Positions 22,469 to 35,980 of a DNA stretch of 64,000 nt are shown piece after piece (the first letter of the stretch is position 1; each line of letters begins with the position of its first letter). Under the pieces are notes generated by a model. That model had not been told where the DNA came from. It saw nothing but the letters and a program-made list of their open reading frames with translations, and did not search any database. Origin of the DNA: Centropus unirufus (Eukaryota; Chordata; Aves; Cuculiformes; Centropidae); contig VYZI01000319.1 of NCBI GenBank assembly GCA_013397695.1, positions 415,495-479,494 on the forward strand, written 5' to 3'. Position numbers and translations under genes: made by a program.

Positions 22469-25400
22469 CCAAAGCACTGTCTATACTATTATGTTCCTGA
22501 AAATGGAAGTGCTTGGCAGAGCCTTGTTGTATAAGATCAGTATGGATTGTTTTCCCCTCAAGAAATCTTCGGTTGTGTTATACCACAGCAATTACACAGT
22601 GGTGATGACATTACCTTGCCAGGTTGCTGACAATTTTCCAGTCTTCTAAGCTGGCAGATCTCAGAAATCCATTTAGGTCTCACAGAATATAAATTTTAGC
22701 ATTTTCACATGGGTTTAGTTCACAACTGAAAGTTTCCTGTTTCTAAATCCAGAAATTCTCTCCCCTAAATCCAGGCAGGATACCTGTGAAGGTTCAAAAA
22801 ATATCTGCAGAGCATTCCCTCTTAGAATAAGGAAGTGAGATATTATGGAACCATCTAATAGGGGATGAAAATAATTATTTTTATAGTGATGTGTGAAGTA
22901 GATCATCATAGATAATGAGCTTTTGTCTCTCCTGGCCTCCCACGTTTCTATATACAACCTGGCTCCAAGGGTGAAGAGTTCCACACCTCCCATTCCGTAT
23001 TTTGTAAGACTGTCTTCCAGTCCTGTTCACAGTAACAGTGCACAGTCATTCACAAAATACAGTGACAAACACAAAGCTAGGGGAAAGGTGAGCATTAAAA
23101 TGGTATGAGAGCTGACTTCACCCTATTCCAGTACACCCATTTTACCCATTCCCTGCTCCCTGCTTGCCTCTTTCCCCCCACCCATGAGACTGCCACCTCT
23201 TCATCCTTCTCCCTGTCTGAATCCATTGCCTTTGCTTCCAAGGGCCCTCACGCTCCGCTGTCTTATGGTAGTCTTATGCAAAAATAATGGTACTGAATAT
23301 GGTTAAGTTGATACAGAAATTGATATCTGATCTGTGACCTTCACCTACTAGAAACAAATGGGCTAAATGATTCTTTGAGAGCCTTGTTTTGACGAGAGCG
23401 TGTTTTCATGTCTCTGTCCCAGTGTATCATTTCCAAAAGTTTTCCTTTCTTTGTTGAAATTGGAAGCAATATTTTCCACAAAGTCAGGACTCAAATCTTC
23501 CCAGTCTCCTGATCAAACACTGGGGATTTTCGCAAATGATGAAATAAGGTTAATACTGGATCATAAGGACATAAAGAATATGCTCATAGGTGTTTCCTTC
23601 CAGATTCTGACCCTAAGCATATTCAAATATATTTTCACACCTTTTTAGAAAGTGAGAGAATGGAGACAAACATAATAAACTGTGCTTTTCAGATGAGACA
23701 AAGAAGAAATAGATTATTTCCTCCTATATGTCAGCTTGCTCCCATTGAGGACAATTGCGTTCACCTATTCATGACAGGATTTCTGCAGTCAAATGTTCTT
23801 TGGTTAACCTGTGGCCTTTTCACTATCTACAATGGTGGCTCCACAGATTAAACCTACCATATAAATAAAAGGCATACCTCACATGAATGAGTAAATTAGT
23901 AATTTTCAAAGAGTATTTTAATTATTATGATTTGAAAGTTTTTTTAAATAAAACTGGCATACTTTAAATCTGTAATTAAATTGGCACTCAGACCTAAAGC
24001 TTGCTGTGATACAATTCTGGACTCTGAAACATGCAGGCAGGGAAATGAGAATGACAGACTAATGAGAAACAGTAAAGAATAAAAAAAATTAATAGGTTTA
24101 AATTTAGTATTGAGACATTTTATATTATTTTCTATGGACAAAAATACAGTGTTGTACATCTTCAGTTTGACCATGGTTCCTTTGTATAACTCATCTAAAC
24201 TAGTGGGGAGTTACACACTTCGGATATCCTTAGAAAAGCCACAGGGAATGCATTGTGTTCTGCTGAGGCTCATATACACTGTTCTGTTAGCTTACAACTT
24301 CAGCTCTGAGGTCATGGTCTAACTACACATTTAGGCACCATGGTGCAAGATCAAAAACCCTGCAGTGTAAAGACAGCATTAACACCATATTTCATGCTCT
24401 TAATTTTATGAAACAGGAGTTGCATGCCCACACCTGATCTGGAACAAAAGCATCGTACTGGATGATCTGGGAATGCATTGATCCCAGGATAATGTTAATG
24501 ACCAGGATATTACAATCTGAACAAGACATTTGCAGAGCACTTTGATTCTGATGATTCCTGATCAATGCAGGATGCCAGGAAGGAAGTAAACTTAAAAAAA
24601 AAAACCCCAGCAGAATGATAAATATAATTATTTTTTAAATATTTGGATTACTAGAGAGATGTGTAGTACTTTAAGCAGAACTTAATTGTCTTTACAAAGA
24701 CAATATAGAGAAAGCAGGCTCTGAAGCTCTTTCACAGAGATGGAGGGATACTCTGCTCCATATTACATGAAATGAAAGAGGTGTTCTTAATTACAGAATG
24801 AAAAGAGAAGATAAACAACTTTCTGGCTTGCAGAGGGCTGTAACACCTCAAATATTGGAGGCTAAGTTTCTGCACAGCAAATCATGTTTGAAATCTAAAT
24901 TAGAAGACAGTAATTAATAGGAGATCTAGTTTAAACTCTAAAAATTTACTTAGATTTTTACTTCAACAGAGCATGCAGAGCTATCATCTAATCTGGCCTG
25001 AGCTGCATGAAAGAGGAAAGATAATTTTGACAGAAGATGCAAAAGAAAATGAAATTACAATACGTGAGAAAGAAAGGATGTGGAGATGAAAATCAGCATA
25101 AAAGAAAGCCCATACATTACAATAAACAACAAAATGCCTGGCCTTCAGAAGGAAATGCAGAAAGTATAAGTAATTACACCCCTTTCTAAGAGTTTACCAG
25201 TGCCAAGACAGTTTGAAGAAAGAATGAAGAAACAGGAGTTTTTTGGCCCTCATTGCAACAGAAGATAATTAGCCACCAGTCCAAAAGCAAATTAAATGTT
25301 TACTCATTCAAGGTTGAACACTGATGCGTAAGTCTGTATGCTGCCAGAAACCATGATAATATCACTGAAAGAAAAGCCACAGGTAGTAGATGGTAAATGA

Positions 25401-26270
25401 CTAAATTCAGGGTTTTATAGGAGTGATAGTTCCGCTGCTCCCTGGCACTCTGAGCGGTGTCTGCAACCGTGACAGCTGGCATAGTACAACACGGATCCAG
25501 GGTTGGTTCATTAAGTGTTTAGCTTGAACCCTTGTTGTCTTACTGCTGCCTATTAATACAGACAGTTTCCAGTTGCAATCTGCTGATAGCTTATTAGAGA
25601 TAAGCTGGACAATAATTTGAAATTTTCTGCTGCATTAACTTGATTTTCGGTTGCTGATTTTTAGTTTACATTCAACTGGGGAAGGAAATGGACAAGGAAT
25701 TACAACTTCAATTTATTCTTTTAGAACGAGAACCAGAGCCTCTGGTCACGAGAACTCGGTTTATAGTTTGCTGCTCAGCTTAAAATTGGGCAGGAGAGAA
25801 AGAGCTCTCTGACGGACTTATCTGCAGAATCAGAAAAGGACTTGCTGTATAACAAATCTCTGTGAGAAACTGAGCTGCATTAGCTGGTAACAGAACAGGT
25901 AGAGTTGGAGTTCCCTTTCCCCAGAGGCAATCCTGTCATGTCTGAATTTTAAGGAAAGAAATTTTGGCTTATGGGTGAATTTAGGAGATCTGAATGCCTA
26001 AGCAGTACCTGAGAAAGTTAGGACATTCTGAATCGTACACTCATACACAAAGTGCATGATCTACAGCTCACCTGTCTGAAAACTCAATGGAGAGGATTTA
26101 CTTTCTATATTCATTCTTATTCCTGATTCATACTTACCCTTTGTTCTTTCCAAATACACTCACAAAATAGGTTTGTAGTGTCTTTTGCAGAAAATTAGCA
26201 AGGGCTACTGCTGCTTTTTGTTTAGTGACACTCTTTTTTTTTTTTTTAAATGGGAATAGCAGATGATAAA
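22469..26270. other. Non-coding DNA, nothing firm recognised
   Basis: AT-rich single-copy sequence. A pyrimidine-rich patch lies near 23110-23215. A possible conserved non-coding block lies at about 25500-25680. A T run of about 16 sits near 26231, shortly before the next CR1 fragment. No exon was supported. Confidence 0.4.
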
Positions 26271-26350
26271 TAAATAATCACATAATAATTTAGACTGGAA
26301 GGGACCTCTGAAGATCTTCTCCCAAAGCAGGGCTAGCACCAGGGCAGATA
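26271..26350 (-). mobile_element. Short CR1 3'-end fragment, antisense
   Basis: The plus strand shows AGACTGGAAGGGACCTCTGA, AGATCTTCTCCC, AAAGCAGGGCTAGCACCAG. This fits the inverted CR1 3' UTR (GGAAGGGACCTCTGGAGATCATC...AAAGCAGG). The tail region is decayed to AATCACATAATAATT. It is short and diverged, with approximate edges. Confidence 0.65.
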
Positions 26351-29239
26351 AAAGCTAAGATGAAGGTGCACAAGTCTCCATTCGTAACATGAGCGAGTTC
26401 TGCAGGAGGTGGCGGGAATTCAGTTTAGCCTTCCTCACATCCACGGGGCTGGGACAACTGCCAAACAATGGCAAAAGGAGACTTCTTTCTCCAGGCCATA
26501 TTCTGAAGGTGTTTCCTGCTTCACCTGTGTGACCTGCAGGCATTTCTGAGGTGCTTTGAGAATGCCTCCAAGAGCAGTGCCAGACCCTAGGGCAGTGACT
26601 TCCATCCCTCCGATGCTAATTTAGATCTAGCACCAGGCCCGGGCACCACTGCTCAGACCCTCCGACATGAAATACAGACACATACGCCAAGAATGAGAGC
26701 TACACGTATCAATGGAAAGTCTGTGTTGAAAACAAGAGTGCCTATAGAGCTTAAGCAAGTCCAAGGTCTGTTAGCAGCTGTGTGGAGATTTACAAGATTA
26801 TATTTTTGTATATTGGCACTCATAAGTAACCTAAATTTCACTTGAAACGGTGCCCTTTTTTTTGGTGCCTGCGGTGCTGCATTGTTACTGAATGTAAGAG
26901 CAGAGCCCTGCATTTTTGCGGATTTATCTCTCCAGGTCATTAGCTGCACTTGAATATTGCATTTATCCTTCCAAATTCTGTTTGCAAAATATAACTTACA
27001 GAATATCTTTCTGATCTAGTATCTGCTGAATCACTTCTGTGAACGCCTTCAAATAAAGAGTGCGTTTTTTCTTACAGTTGTCAAATTGCTTGAGGAAGAT
27101 GTGCTCCATTTTTCTCAATTATTTTTTCATTACAAAAATTTACGTCAGCCTTTATTGGAAAGCCAGCAGTTAAAATCTTTTAAACTGCTTCTACAAAGGA
27201 ATTGTGTATTGCTTTCTGCACCTCCAACACCTGATTTGTGTGCCCAGGACACATGCTTCATTAGCCCTTTTCGAAAGCTGAGCCTCTACTCTTCCAAATG
27301 TGATGCAAATCACTCTTTAATGGTCACATTGACTAGATAGGAAAAGCTTTTGTTAGAGCTCTGACTTGTACTTAATTAAGCCAATTAGCCTGTGATATAA
27401 GTACTTCTGGAAAGATAAAGCCCAGGAATAGCACTCAAGAGATGGGGAAGGCTTTTATGCAGATAGAAATGTTACAGAAGGGAAGGGGTATGAAGCAAGA
27501 GGAAGTTTAAAAATGAGTTCTAAATGTATAAGCTAGTTTTTCTAGTTTATAGCTGAACTTCTGTGAGAGACGGAGTTTGGAAGGGGAATCTACTTACTAT
27601 GCCTTTGCGTAAGGAGATAAATCTGAACTTTTTACTCAGAGAAGATAGCAATAACATTTCTTCTGAGACTCTGCTTATATCATGCAATGATCTGATTTAT
27701 CAATTGTACTTTTGACTTCCTTCCAGGAGAAGATTTTTGACTGCTTGACACCAGAAGGGACAGAAACTCATTCCTTATAGGCTGGGTTTCACAGCCTCGC
27801 TGTGGGGGTGAGCACTGTTCTTTCAGCACAGTAAAAACCAGAGAGACTCTTGAGCCTTTAAAATGGAAATGTATCACATTCCTTCTAGCACTGTTTCTCA
27901 GAGAAATGGGTAACACAGAGACATTTTATAATTTAACCATGTGCTACCCTAGGAGTGTGCAGCACACATAAAGTCTCAGGAAGACACGGTTTCTGTCTAT
28001 CAGAAATTCTACCAAATTGGCTCCATCCATGGTTTGAAGAATGTAATGACTGAGAGGTAAAACTTATGGTGCATTCGTTTCTATGCATATGATACTTGGA
28101 ATTTATTTGCTGGGGTTTCTCAACGCTTTTGAGAAACAGCCGTTGCTTGATGTAAAATAAGCTTTTGCAGTCCACCCTAATACTTTGCTATTTTTGTCAC
28201 TTGCTTCTGTACTATTCTAGAATTAATTATTATTCTCAAACAAAAAACAAATTATATCTTTTTCTCAGATAAAGTAGAACTTGTTTAGGATGCCAAACTG
28301 TTTAATTACTATTGATAGTCTAATTTTTTTCCTTCTAATTACATTAATAAGAGGAAAAATGTCAAATTAGCTGGGAGGATTTTGAGCAAAGGAAATAAAA
28401 TTTTATGTCTATATTGCACTCTTATGCTGGAAATTTGCTGACTTCTGTTGCAAACTTCAGGCTAGAAAATTGCTGCCCAGTAGTCGTCCATACAATTTTG
28501 TTACATCCTTCCTTTTTTTTGCATATATTTTCTCTCTCTTCCCCCCGCCCCCAACCTCAATATGCACATTACAGTTTGGCAGAATTAGTTATAACCTTGC
28601 AGTTTACTTTATGATGCTAGAGCTGATGCTCCCAGACTGCTGTAGGATTTCATACAAATACAAATGCTTGTTTGCATGCCAAATATTTTTTGCAAGAGGA
28701 AACCTTGGATAATTCTAGTTCCCCAGTCTTCATCTCAGAAAGAAGTAGACTGCTGTGATTCTTTCACCTATGTAAAGATGCCTTGCAAGGAGATTTTTTG
28801 GCTCATTTGTCACACCATGCTCCACAGTTGCTTCTCTATTTCTTTATATAAGGATGCCAGAATGGCTATACTCTTTTGATCCATAACATTGTTACAAGTT
28901 AAAAGAGTTCCTGTTCCTCATCCTTGATTTACATTTGGGAAGGCGTGTTTCTGTTTCTCTTAAAGTAAATAAAAGGGGTGTGTGGGTGTGTGCTAATCAA
29001 GTGTGAAGGTGCAAAGTGGTCTTGAGTCTTCTTGAAAAGACTCTTGAATGTCAAACTCCTGAAACTCCTATATGTTTATTAGGTTAATTTTCTTTCCTTG
29101 TAGAATAATCCTTCATCTTATTATTCAGTTCTGCAAAGAGCTCAATACTCTTGATTTGCAATGACTTGAATGAAAATGGAGGTGACTCATTGCATTACAG
29201 AATTGTGACCAATATTTGGTAATTCACAGCTGGTCTCTC
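26351..29239. other. Non-coding DNA with one isolated exon candidate
   Basis: The only block with exon-like signals is 27078-27340 on the plus strand (see findings). The remainder has no recognised repeat. A GT-rich patch occurs near 28977-28996 and a C-rich patch near 28540-28553. Confidence 0.35.
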
Positions 29240-29305
29240 AAACCTTGTCTACGCACACAATTAAATTGGATTTAACTTTAACACAAGTTAAATTCAGTAG
29301 CTGAC
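29240..29305. repeat. Ancient sauropsid repeat fragment with small inverted repeat
   Basis: CCTTGTCTACGCACAC begins the block, followed by TTAAATTGGATTTAACTT and AAGTTAAATTCAG. TTTAACTT (29271-29278) and AAGTTAAA (29285-29292) are exact inverses. The opening motif and the TTTAACT pattern resemble a widespread sauropsid non-autonomous repeat beginning GGCCTTGTCTACACT. The family name is not known to me, and assignment is tentative. Confidence 0.35.
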
Positions 29306-32300
29306 AAGATTCCATCCATCAGTGTGATTTATCGATGTTCTAATGTACTTTCTATTACCAAGATAAAGTCTTTATTTTCAGAAAGTCTGCAAAATACTTA
29401 GCTGAAACTGTTCTTCACTGAAGGATCACACAGTGCAAGTGAGTTTGGAGATTGTTCTCATGGTGCAATGCCGTTTGCAAACCAGGATGCTAAGAAATAT
29501 TGTCGTTATAGCTATTTTGTTACTATTGACAGTGCTACTGTACAAGCAAAGGTGTTTGAGGATACTAAGGCACTGCATGAAATTACATCAAGGAGAAAAA
29601 TAACTTTTTTTAATATCAGCTTCAGTTAGAAACGGACTTATATGAGTAAGGAGAAAGGCAAGTTAGAAGAAAATACTTCAGCCTGCTGAGTAGGAAATTA
29701 AAATCAGTACAATGTAAACATCATCAGCAAAATTGCTCACAATATTCAAATCTACTATTGCATCTAATCTAACTATTGCATATCCAGACTTGGGGTTTCT
29801 TTGCAGCAATTTATGCTGCCTAATTCCATAGTGCAGCAGCTGTACTTCCAGGTGAGATATGCTGTCAGATTTGTGTTGGGAGTAGATGTGGGCCAACCCT
29901 ATGGAAATTATTCTGCTGGTTTCCTCCCTGCCCCTCTCCGGCCCTGTATTGCTACAAGAAGCTGAGCAAGAAGAGGCTCATGCAGGTGTCAAAGATCATC
30001 AGCCAGACAGAAGAAGTTCAAGGATTATGTGAATGATGATGTGTATTTACCCCTGGAAACTGGGTGCTCTGAGAGCTCAGCACACCCAGCACCTGCTGTT
30101 TTGGAGAGTTTGCAGACTAAATTGGATGGCTTTTCTGCACAGCAGACCTTCCATAAACACATAAACAAATGTGCACCATTAAATTGTTGGCTCTCTTTCC
30201 CTATTGACTAGCTTTTGAGTCTAAAGGTTGAATTAAACTAATGTTTTATTCCACTGTGGCTTACACCACTATGATATCTTTACTTCCAGATGTTTGTGTT
30301 TTCTAAACCTTCCTATTTGCCATCAATCTTTCTTTCACAGGCTTTCCAGAAGAGTAGGTTTGAGTCAATCTGCAATGTGGACACAGTAGAAAAACTGGAG
30401 CCATTTGACTGTTCATAACATGTAGTTTTAGCTAGCACAGAATCTGTGTTTTGTATGCAGCAACACTTAAGGACCAGAAAAAAGATGTAATGTTCCACTC
30501 AAGCCTTCCTATCTTATCTAAACACCGGCTGAGATGGACAGTTTTCGTGCTGACTGAGAAGTCTGAATGTGACAATTTCTTAGATTAGCAGCAGCCCTTA
30601 TACCAGAAGAGGAGTGCTTCAGATACCAATTAAAGATTAATGCTCAATAAAGAACTCTCCTTGCAAAGAAATTGGATAGAGTAGTGGATGTGCCGACTGC
30701 AGAATCCCACAATAGACCACAATAACAAAAAGCACAGCTTGGTTTAGAAAAAAAAATCAAACAAAACAACTGCAAGAAGACTCTTTTTTATGTCACATAT
30801 ATTTGCAACAAAACTTTAAATTGCTCATGGAAGCTTTTTGGCACATCTCAGACAATATTTCATTCTAGGCAGGCAAGTGATAAAAATGTGTTTAACTCTT
30901 GCAATACTCTGCCTTCTGCCATCAGTATTTTATAACTCTGTACAGTTCAGTTTCCATGAATCCTGAATTTGTGAGTTCTCTCTCACTTTTGAGTCAGGAA
31001 CGATTGACAGCAGAGTGACTGACCTTTAATTACCAACTCACTTCACATTACCAATTGAACTGCTCAAAGTCAACTGACACACTAGAGATTCTTTTTAACT
31101 GCTGGGTGACCTACGTGTAAAGAACTCTACACAAGATAGGAACTTGAGACATGCAGCTTACTCAGGGCCAGTTTAGTCTCCATTTATGAAACTTGGGTGT
31201 TGCATGAATATGCAAACCTTTGCATTCAATTTTAGCCCAGAAGAAAAAAAAAAAAAAGAAGCAAATTGGAGGAAGAGATTTATCAAAACTATTTATATTC
31301 TTACATGTAAACAGCGCAGAGGAACATAGTTACAAAGAGAGCAGAAGGTAAGAAAGAATTTTGAAGCCATGGAGCAAGATGCTCTTCTGCTGTCTTTGCT
31401 AGGTAGTGTCAAATAACTCCTCGGCGGCAGATGAGAAATTTGGGTGTGTGTATACATTTCTGTATTGAGGGAGGAAATTGTCTTGCTGACAAAACTTTTA
31501 AGAGGTTTATCTGGGAGTTAGATGCCCAGAAAGATACTGTTGTGAGGTCACAGGTCATTGTTTTCTTAGTCTCTATTAGAAAAACAGCACAGAACACATC
31601 TCACACCACGAAGTGTTATATCACCTTCCCACTATTGTTAACTAATTGGTCTAGATTAGATTTCTACCTTGAGCAAATTTCCATTTATATAAGCTCTTAG
31701 TTTAAATGAAAGTACACATTTAAACCTGTAGGACCTGTCACAAGAGGGTAGTCATTAAGTCAAAATGGTGATTTAAGTTCATAATTGTGAGTTAATTTAA
31801 GATGAACCAAAACAAGCAGTGGAAAGCTGAAATAAGAGACTTCACATGGGTTACAAGTATTGTTAAAGGAAGAGTGGTTGAGCAAACCAATGTGACTTTC
31901 TCATGGGACAAGCCTCACCACTTCATCTAACTCACTGGGTAACCAAAATTAAAAAATGGCATTTAGAAGGGGAATTTGAACTCAGAAGATGAGGAGTTGT
32001 AGGCAGTGACAAACCCAGATGCAGCCTACTGTATTTTTACTTTTGGGTTTTTTTAAGAGGAGTGAAGGCTGCTAAAGGGATTCACAGGCTATACTTTTAT
32101 TTCTGTTTTCTGGCAAGGTAGTTGGGTTTGGCTGTGGGCTGAGAGACATTCTGGACGTTCTGCTTCCATTTCTGTTCCTGCAGAATCATATGATGCACAT
32201 TATAATTTCTGACGGCCAGACTTTGGATGGTGAAATCATCTCTGAAGAAGATCACAAGGACAAGTTTTAATTTTTGCATATATATCCCAAACAAAGGAGT

Positions 32301-35300
32301 GTAAATGTCTTGCTAACACTCCACAACTGGAATACAGATATTATATATATCATGTTTATGTTCATGAATATTCATTGCCTAAACAGTAGCAGGCATAAGT
32401 CTGAATGGGAAGCTTAACAGTCTTCCTTTTTTTTTAATAATTATTATTAAGGGAGTGATTTAATATTCTCTTTAAGAAAACCTCTTTGTTGAGTTTCACT
32501 GTGAGAACTTTTATTATTACTGTACGTTCCCAGAATTACTTCTTTTCCTTATTTACGTGCAGAGTATTCATCAGAAGTAACTGCAGTGTCTTAGAGCTCT
32601 GGCTTACACCATGTTTCATGGAAAGCCCTAAATAACTTTTACTTATATTCTGAAAGTCAAAAGCAATAACAATCATACACAGTTGTATTTAATATCCAGG
32701 TTAAACTATCCATCCTCTAATTGTGATACTGTACATTTGTAATGAGCTTGAATAAAACAAGTTTTCTTGGTCGGTTTTCATTTTCAGTTGTGCTTCAGAA
32801 GGCATCTTGATGTGAGCAGTTTCCTCCCTGTTACACCTCTGTATGAGTGCAACATACCTTTTTTCCCCTATACCTCTCATAACATTATATACTCTCTGTG
32901 TACTCAATCTGTGGGCTGAAAGAAGTGCTGCATAAACTTTTTTCTACCGCTAAAGTCTCCTTACAGGTTCCCTAAAGGAATTTTGTCTTTATCTTTAAAA
33001 GAAAAAAAAAACCCCACAAATCAACTAACCAACCAAAAAACTGCAAGTAAACTGTATATACCTTGAAACTTTGTCTTTATGTGCTCTTAACCCTGAGTTG
33101 CTCAGTAGTGCTACAGCACACACAGTTTGAACAGGCTCTGCCATGGCACACACCCCACTAGGGATCCTGGGCCAGTCTTTCTCACGAACCATGGTGCAGC
33201 CCAGAACCATTCGTGGGATGCAGCTTTGTTCCAGGCACCTTTTATTAGCTCTTCAGAAGGTGCTGCAGAGCTTAAATCTCCTTCGGGGTCTTAGAAAATT
33301 ATTAAGGTGCCCTTCTTATAATCCTTGAGCATTATTTTATACTGGATGAAGAGGGTCTGGAGTTAAAGCACAGATGAAGGACTAACCTGTAACCAATTTG
33401 TGGAAACATTCATGCACCTCAAGCTCATAGCCAGGCTAAGGATTAAGGATTTAAGGACTGTTCTTGTCTTTTCCCGCTTCTTTTTCTGTCTGTTTTGGTA
33501 TTCTGTTTTGCTACTGAAAAAGGAGGAAATAACAGGTAGAAGAAGAAAACTGGCAAATGTAAAAGCTTGGAATTTATGAGCAACATCAATGCCACACTGT
33601 ATTTTGATTTTAACCAAATTTTATCCATTTCTTTTTTTATCTCTGAGGTTCTACCAAGCACCAGATGACATTGCCTAGGCCTTACATGGCATAAAATTTG
33701 CTTGGAAGAGATGCAACTTGTGAGAAGATTCTTTTAATCTCAAATCTATCAAAAGGTCCTAGACAAATATCCCATTCCAGCTACTGAATCTGGCTCAACA
33801 TGGGGCGGTGTCATGCTTTCTGGGCAAGGGTATAGACAACTTTACAGACTGGACAAGAAAAAAAAGAAAGGTATTCTGTAGAAAGCTCCTTTGTTCCAGG
33901 AACAGGGTGAAAATAACATGCCTGTTTATGCTGACTGGAGTATTCTCATCTTCTAATACAGCTGTCATTTCAGGTTTAAAAAGAAAAGAAGTCTGAAAAT
34001 ACTTTTTTGCATATTCCTATATCTCATTGCATGCTAAATCTTGGCATTTATAAGTCAGAAATTAACAATAAATGTAATATTTTTTTTTTGCACAAAATGA
34101 AATGGCAGAGAATATTTCAATCAACCAGTGCACTGTTCATCCTGGTAAACAGGTAAAGGTAAATCCAAGTAAAGCAGTTGCAGGCAAATATCTGGAGTCA
34201 CAACAAATAACATTTCAGGTGAAATTACATAATGCCCTTATAAATCCACGAGACACACATCCTTTGATGTAAGCTGTTTTTTCTCGATCCAAGTGGCTTA
34301 TTATGCAGCTGGTTATCTGAGAGCATCTCAAAGTAGTCCAAGCTAGAAATGCTAGAATTGTAGAAAAAGTATTCTGTTTCTACAATGAAACACCCAGTTT
34401 TTGCAGTGCTCTGCTTTTGTTTAACCTTCCATGACTATAACATTGCACAAGCAGCAGAGGTCACCATGCCCAAACTCCACCAGCCTCCAGTGCTTCAACT
34501 ACCAGCTGGGATGGACATCACCTCCCATAACATTGGCTCAGACTGATAGGAAACTCAAAGAGTTCTAGGCAGTAAATGGCCACATATGGTGAAAGGAACA
34601 TTGTAAGTGTTGCAACAATACCTGACTTTGGGAAAAGGAATACAAACATTACAATAATTGTAATTAATAATAATTTCAAGGTGCTTGACATGAATTGAAA
34701 TTATTTTCTGAGAAGAACCCTGCTTAACTACTCAATCTGTACTAGTCCCTGTAATTTGTCTATTGCCTCTGACAGAAATAATAAAATGACTGATCCATGC
34801 CCCTTAAAACTCAGTAATGCTCAAGTGAAATCCAAGTGTGTTCATTTTAGCTCTGAAGTAAAGCTAAAGCTCCAGACGGAGCACATTTACAAATAGTATA
34901 TGAATGAGCATGAAGTACAGATGTTCAACTGGTGAAGAAGAGGGTGAACTATGTTTACTGGCACATACACACGCAAAATTAAAAACCTATGACTTCATTT
35001 ATTGTATCTTGCCTTCTGAACAGTGCACAACTTCTAGCTGATACCATGATGTACTCAGCTGTGTTTTGATATTTCCATGGATAGGCTGTAGAAGAAATGT
35101 TCTCAGGCTAAAGACAACCATAACCATAGGACTTTAATATCTGCAAATTATAGGGAATATTCATGTCTTTATTAATTCCATTGTAACTTGTGCTTTGATG
35201 CTGTCACATCCTTAGAAATGGTGAAAGTATGTAGGTTTATTTATAAAATTACTAGGATAACATCTTGAGATGCTCTGAAGCCAGTAGAAGCTTTTTTGAC

Positions 35301-35955
35301 TTAAGAGAACTACAATTTCAACCTTATTATTTACATGAATTATGCATTTCTATTAAATCTTTATTATTCTCCTTCCTGGATTATTGTTTCTATGTTAGAA
35401 CATTTTTGTGGTAGCATGTAAAGGGAATGAAACACATACTCAACAATTTAAAGTAACTTTGAGGAACTTTGAGCACAGAAAACTTTTTTTCAATGGAAAT
35501 AGGTAAAATTAGTTTGGCAATTTTAAGAAACAGGGAGTAGAAAAAGCAGGTGACATCACTGTAGCTGCAAGTTATTTCCTTTAGTCTTATGTCATATAAT
35601 AATTCCTGATTTTGATAATATGCCAGCAGCAAAGGTATAACATCCAGTATACGGTTTTCATTATATTTTGTTCGAGCAGGGGTGAGGGTGTGCTGGTGGT
35701 GTTTGATAATTTAAATGCAATAGCTATGAAAATGTAACTTATGTTATCAATATGGTATGCTGCCTGAAAATACTAGAGTTGAATATTTGGGTGTAATCTT
35801 TTCTAATTCCTTTGATTGAAGAGGCTTCTCTTTTTTTTTAAACAAGCATAAGAAGAAAGAAACTTTAGCGTTGAATTGAAATCAAGGCGTGTTTCATGTC
35901 ATAAAGATGAGGAAATTTCAGGGACAGCTGGAATTCTGCCCTTAGGCAGAATTAT
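29306..35955. other. Non-coding DNA with one minus-strand exon candidate
   Basis: Apart from the minus-strand exon-like block ending at 32096 (see findings), no gene or repeat family was recognised. Poly-A/T runs occur near 31246-31258, 33000-33010 and 34080-34089. An imperfect palindrome TTACAATAATTGTAA sits near 34662. Confidence 0.35.
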
Positions 35956-35980
35956 GTTACGTTACGTTACGTTACGTTAC
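35956..35980. repeat. (GTTAC)5 microsatellite
   Basis: Five perfect GTTAC units, followed by GTTTT, in otherwise non-repetitive DNA. The array places an ACGT (CpG-containing) core every five bases. Confidence 0.95.
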
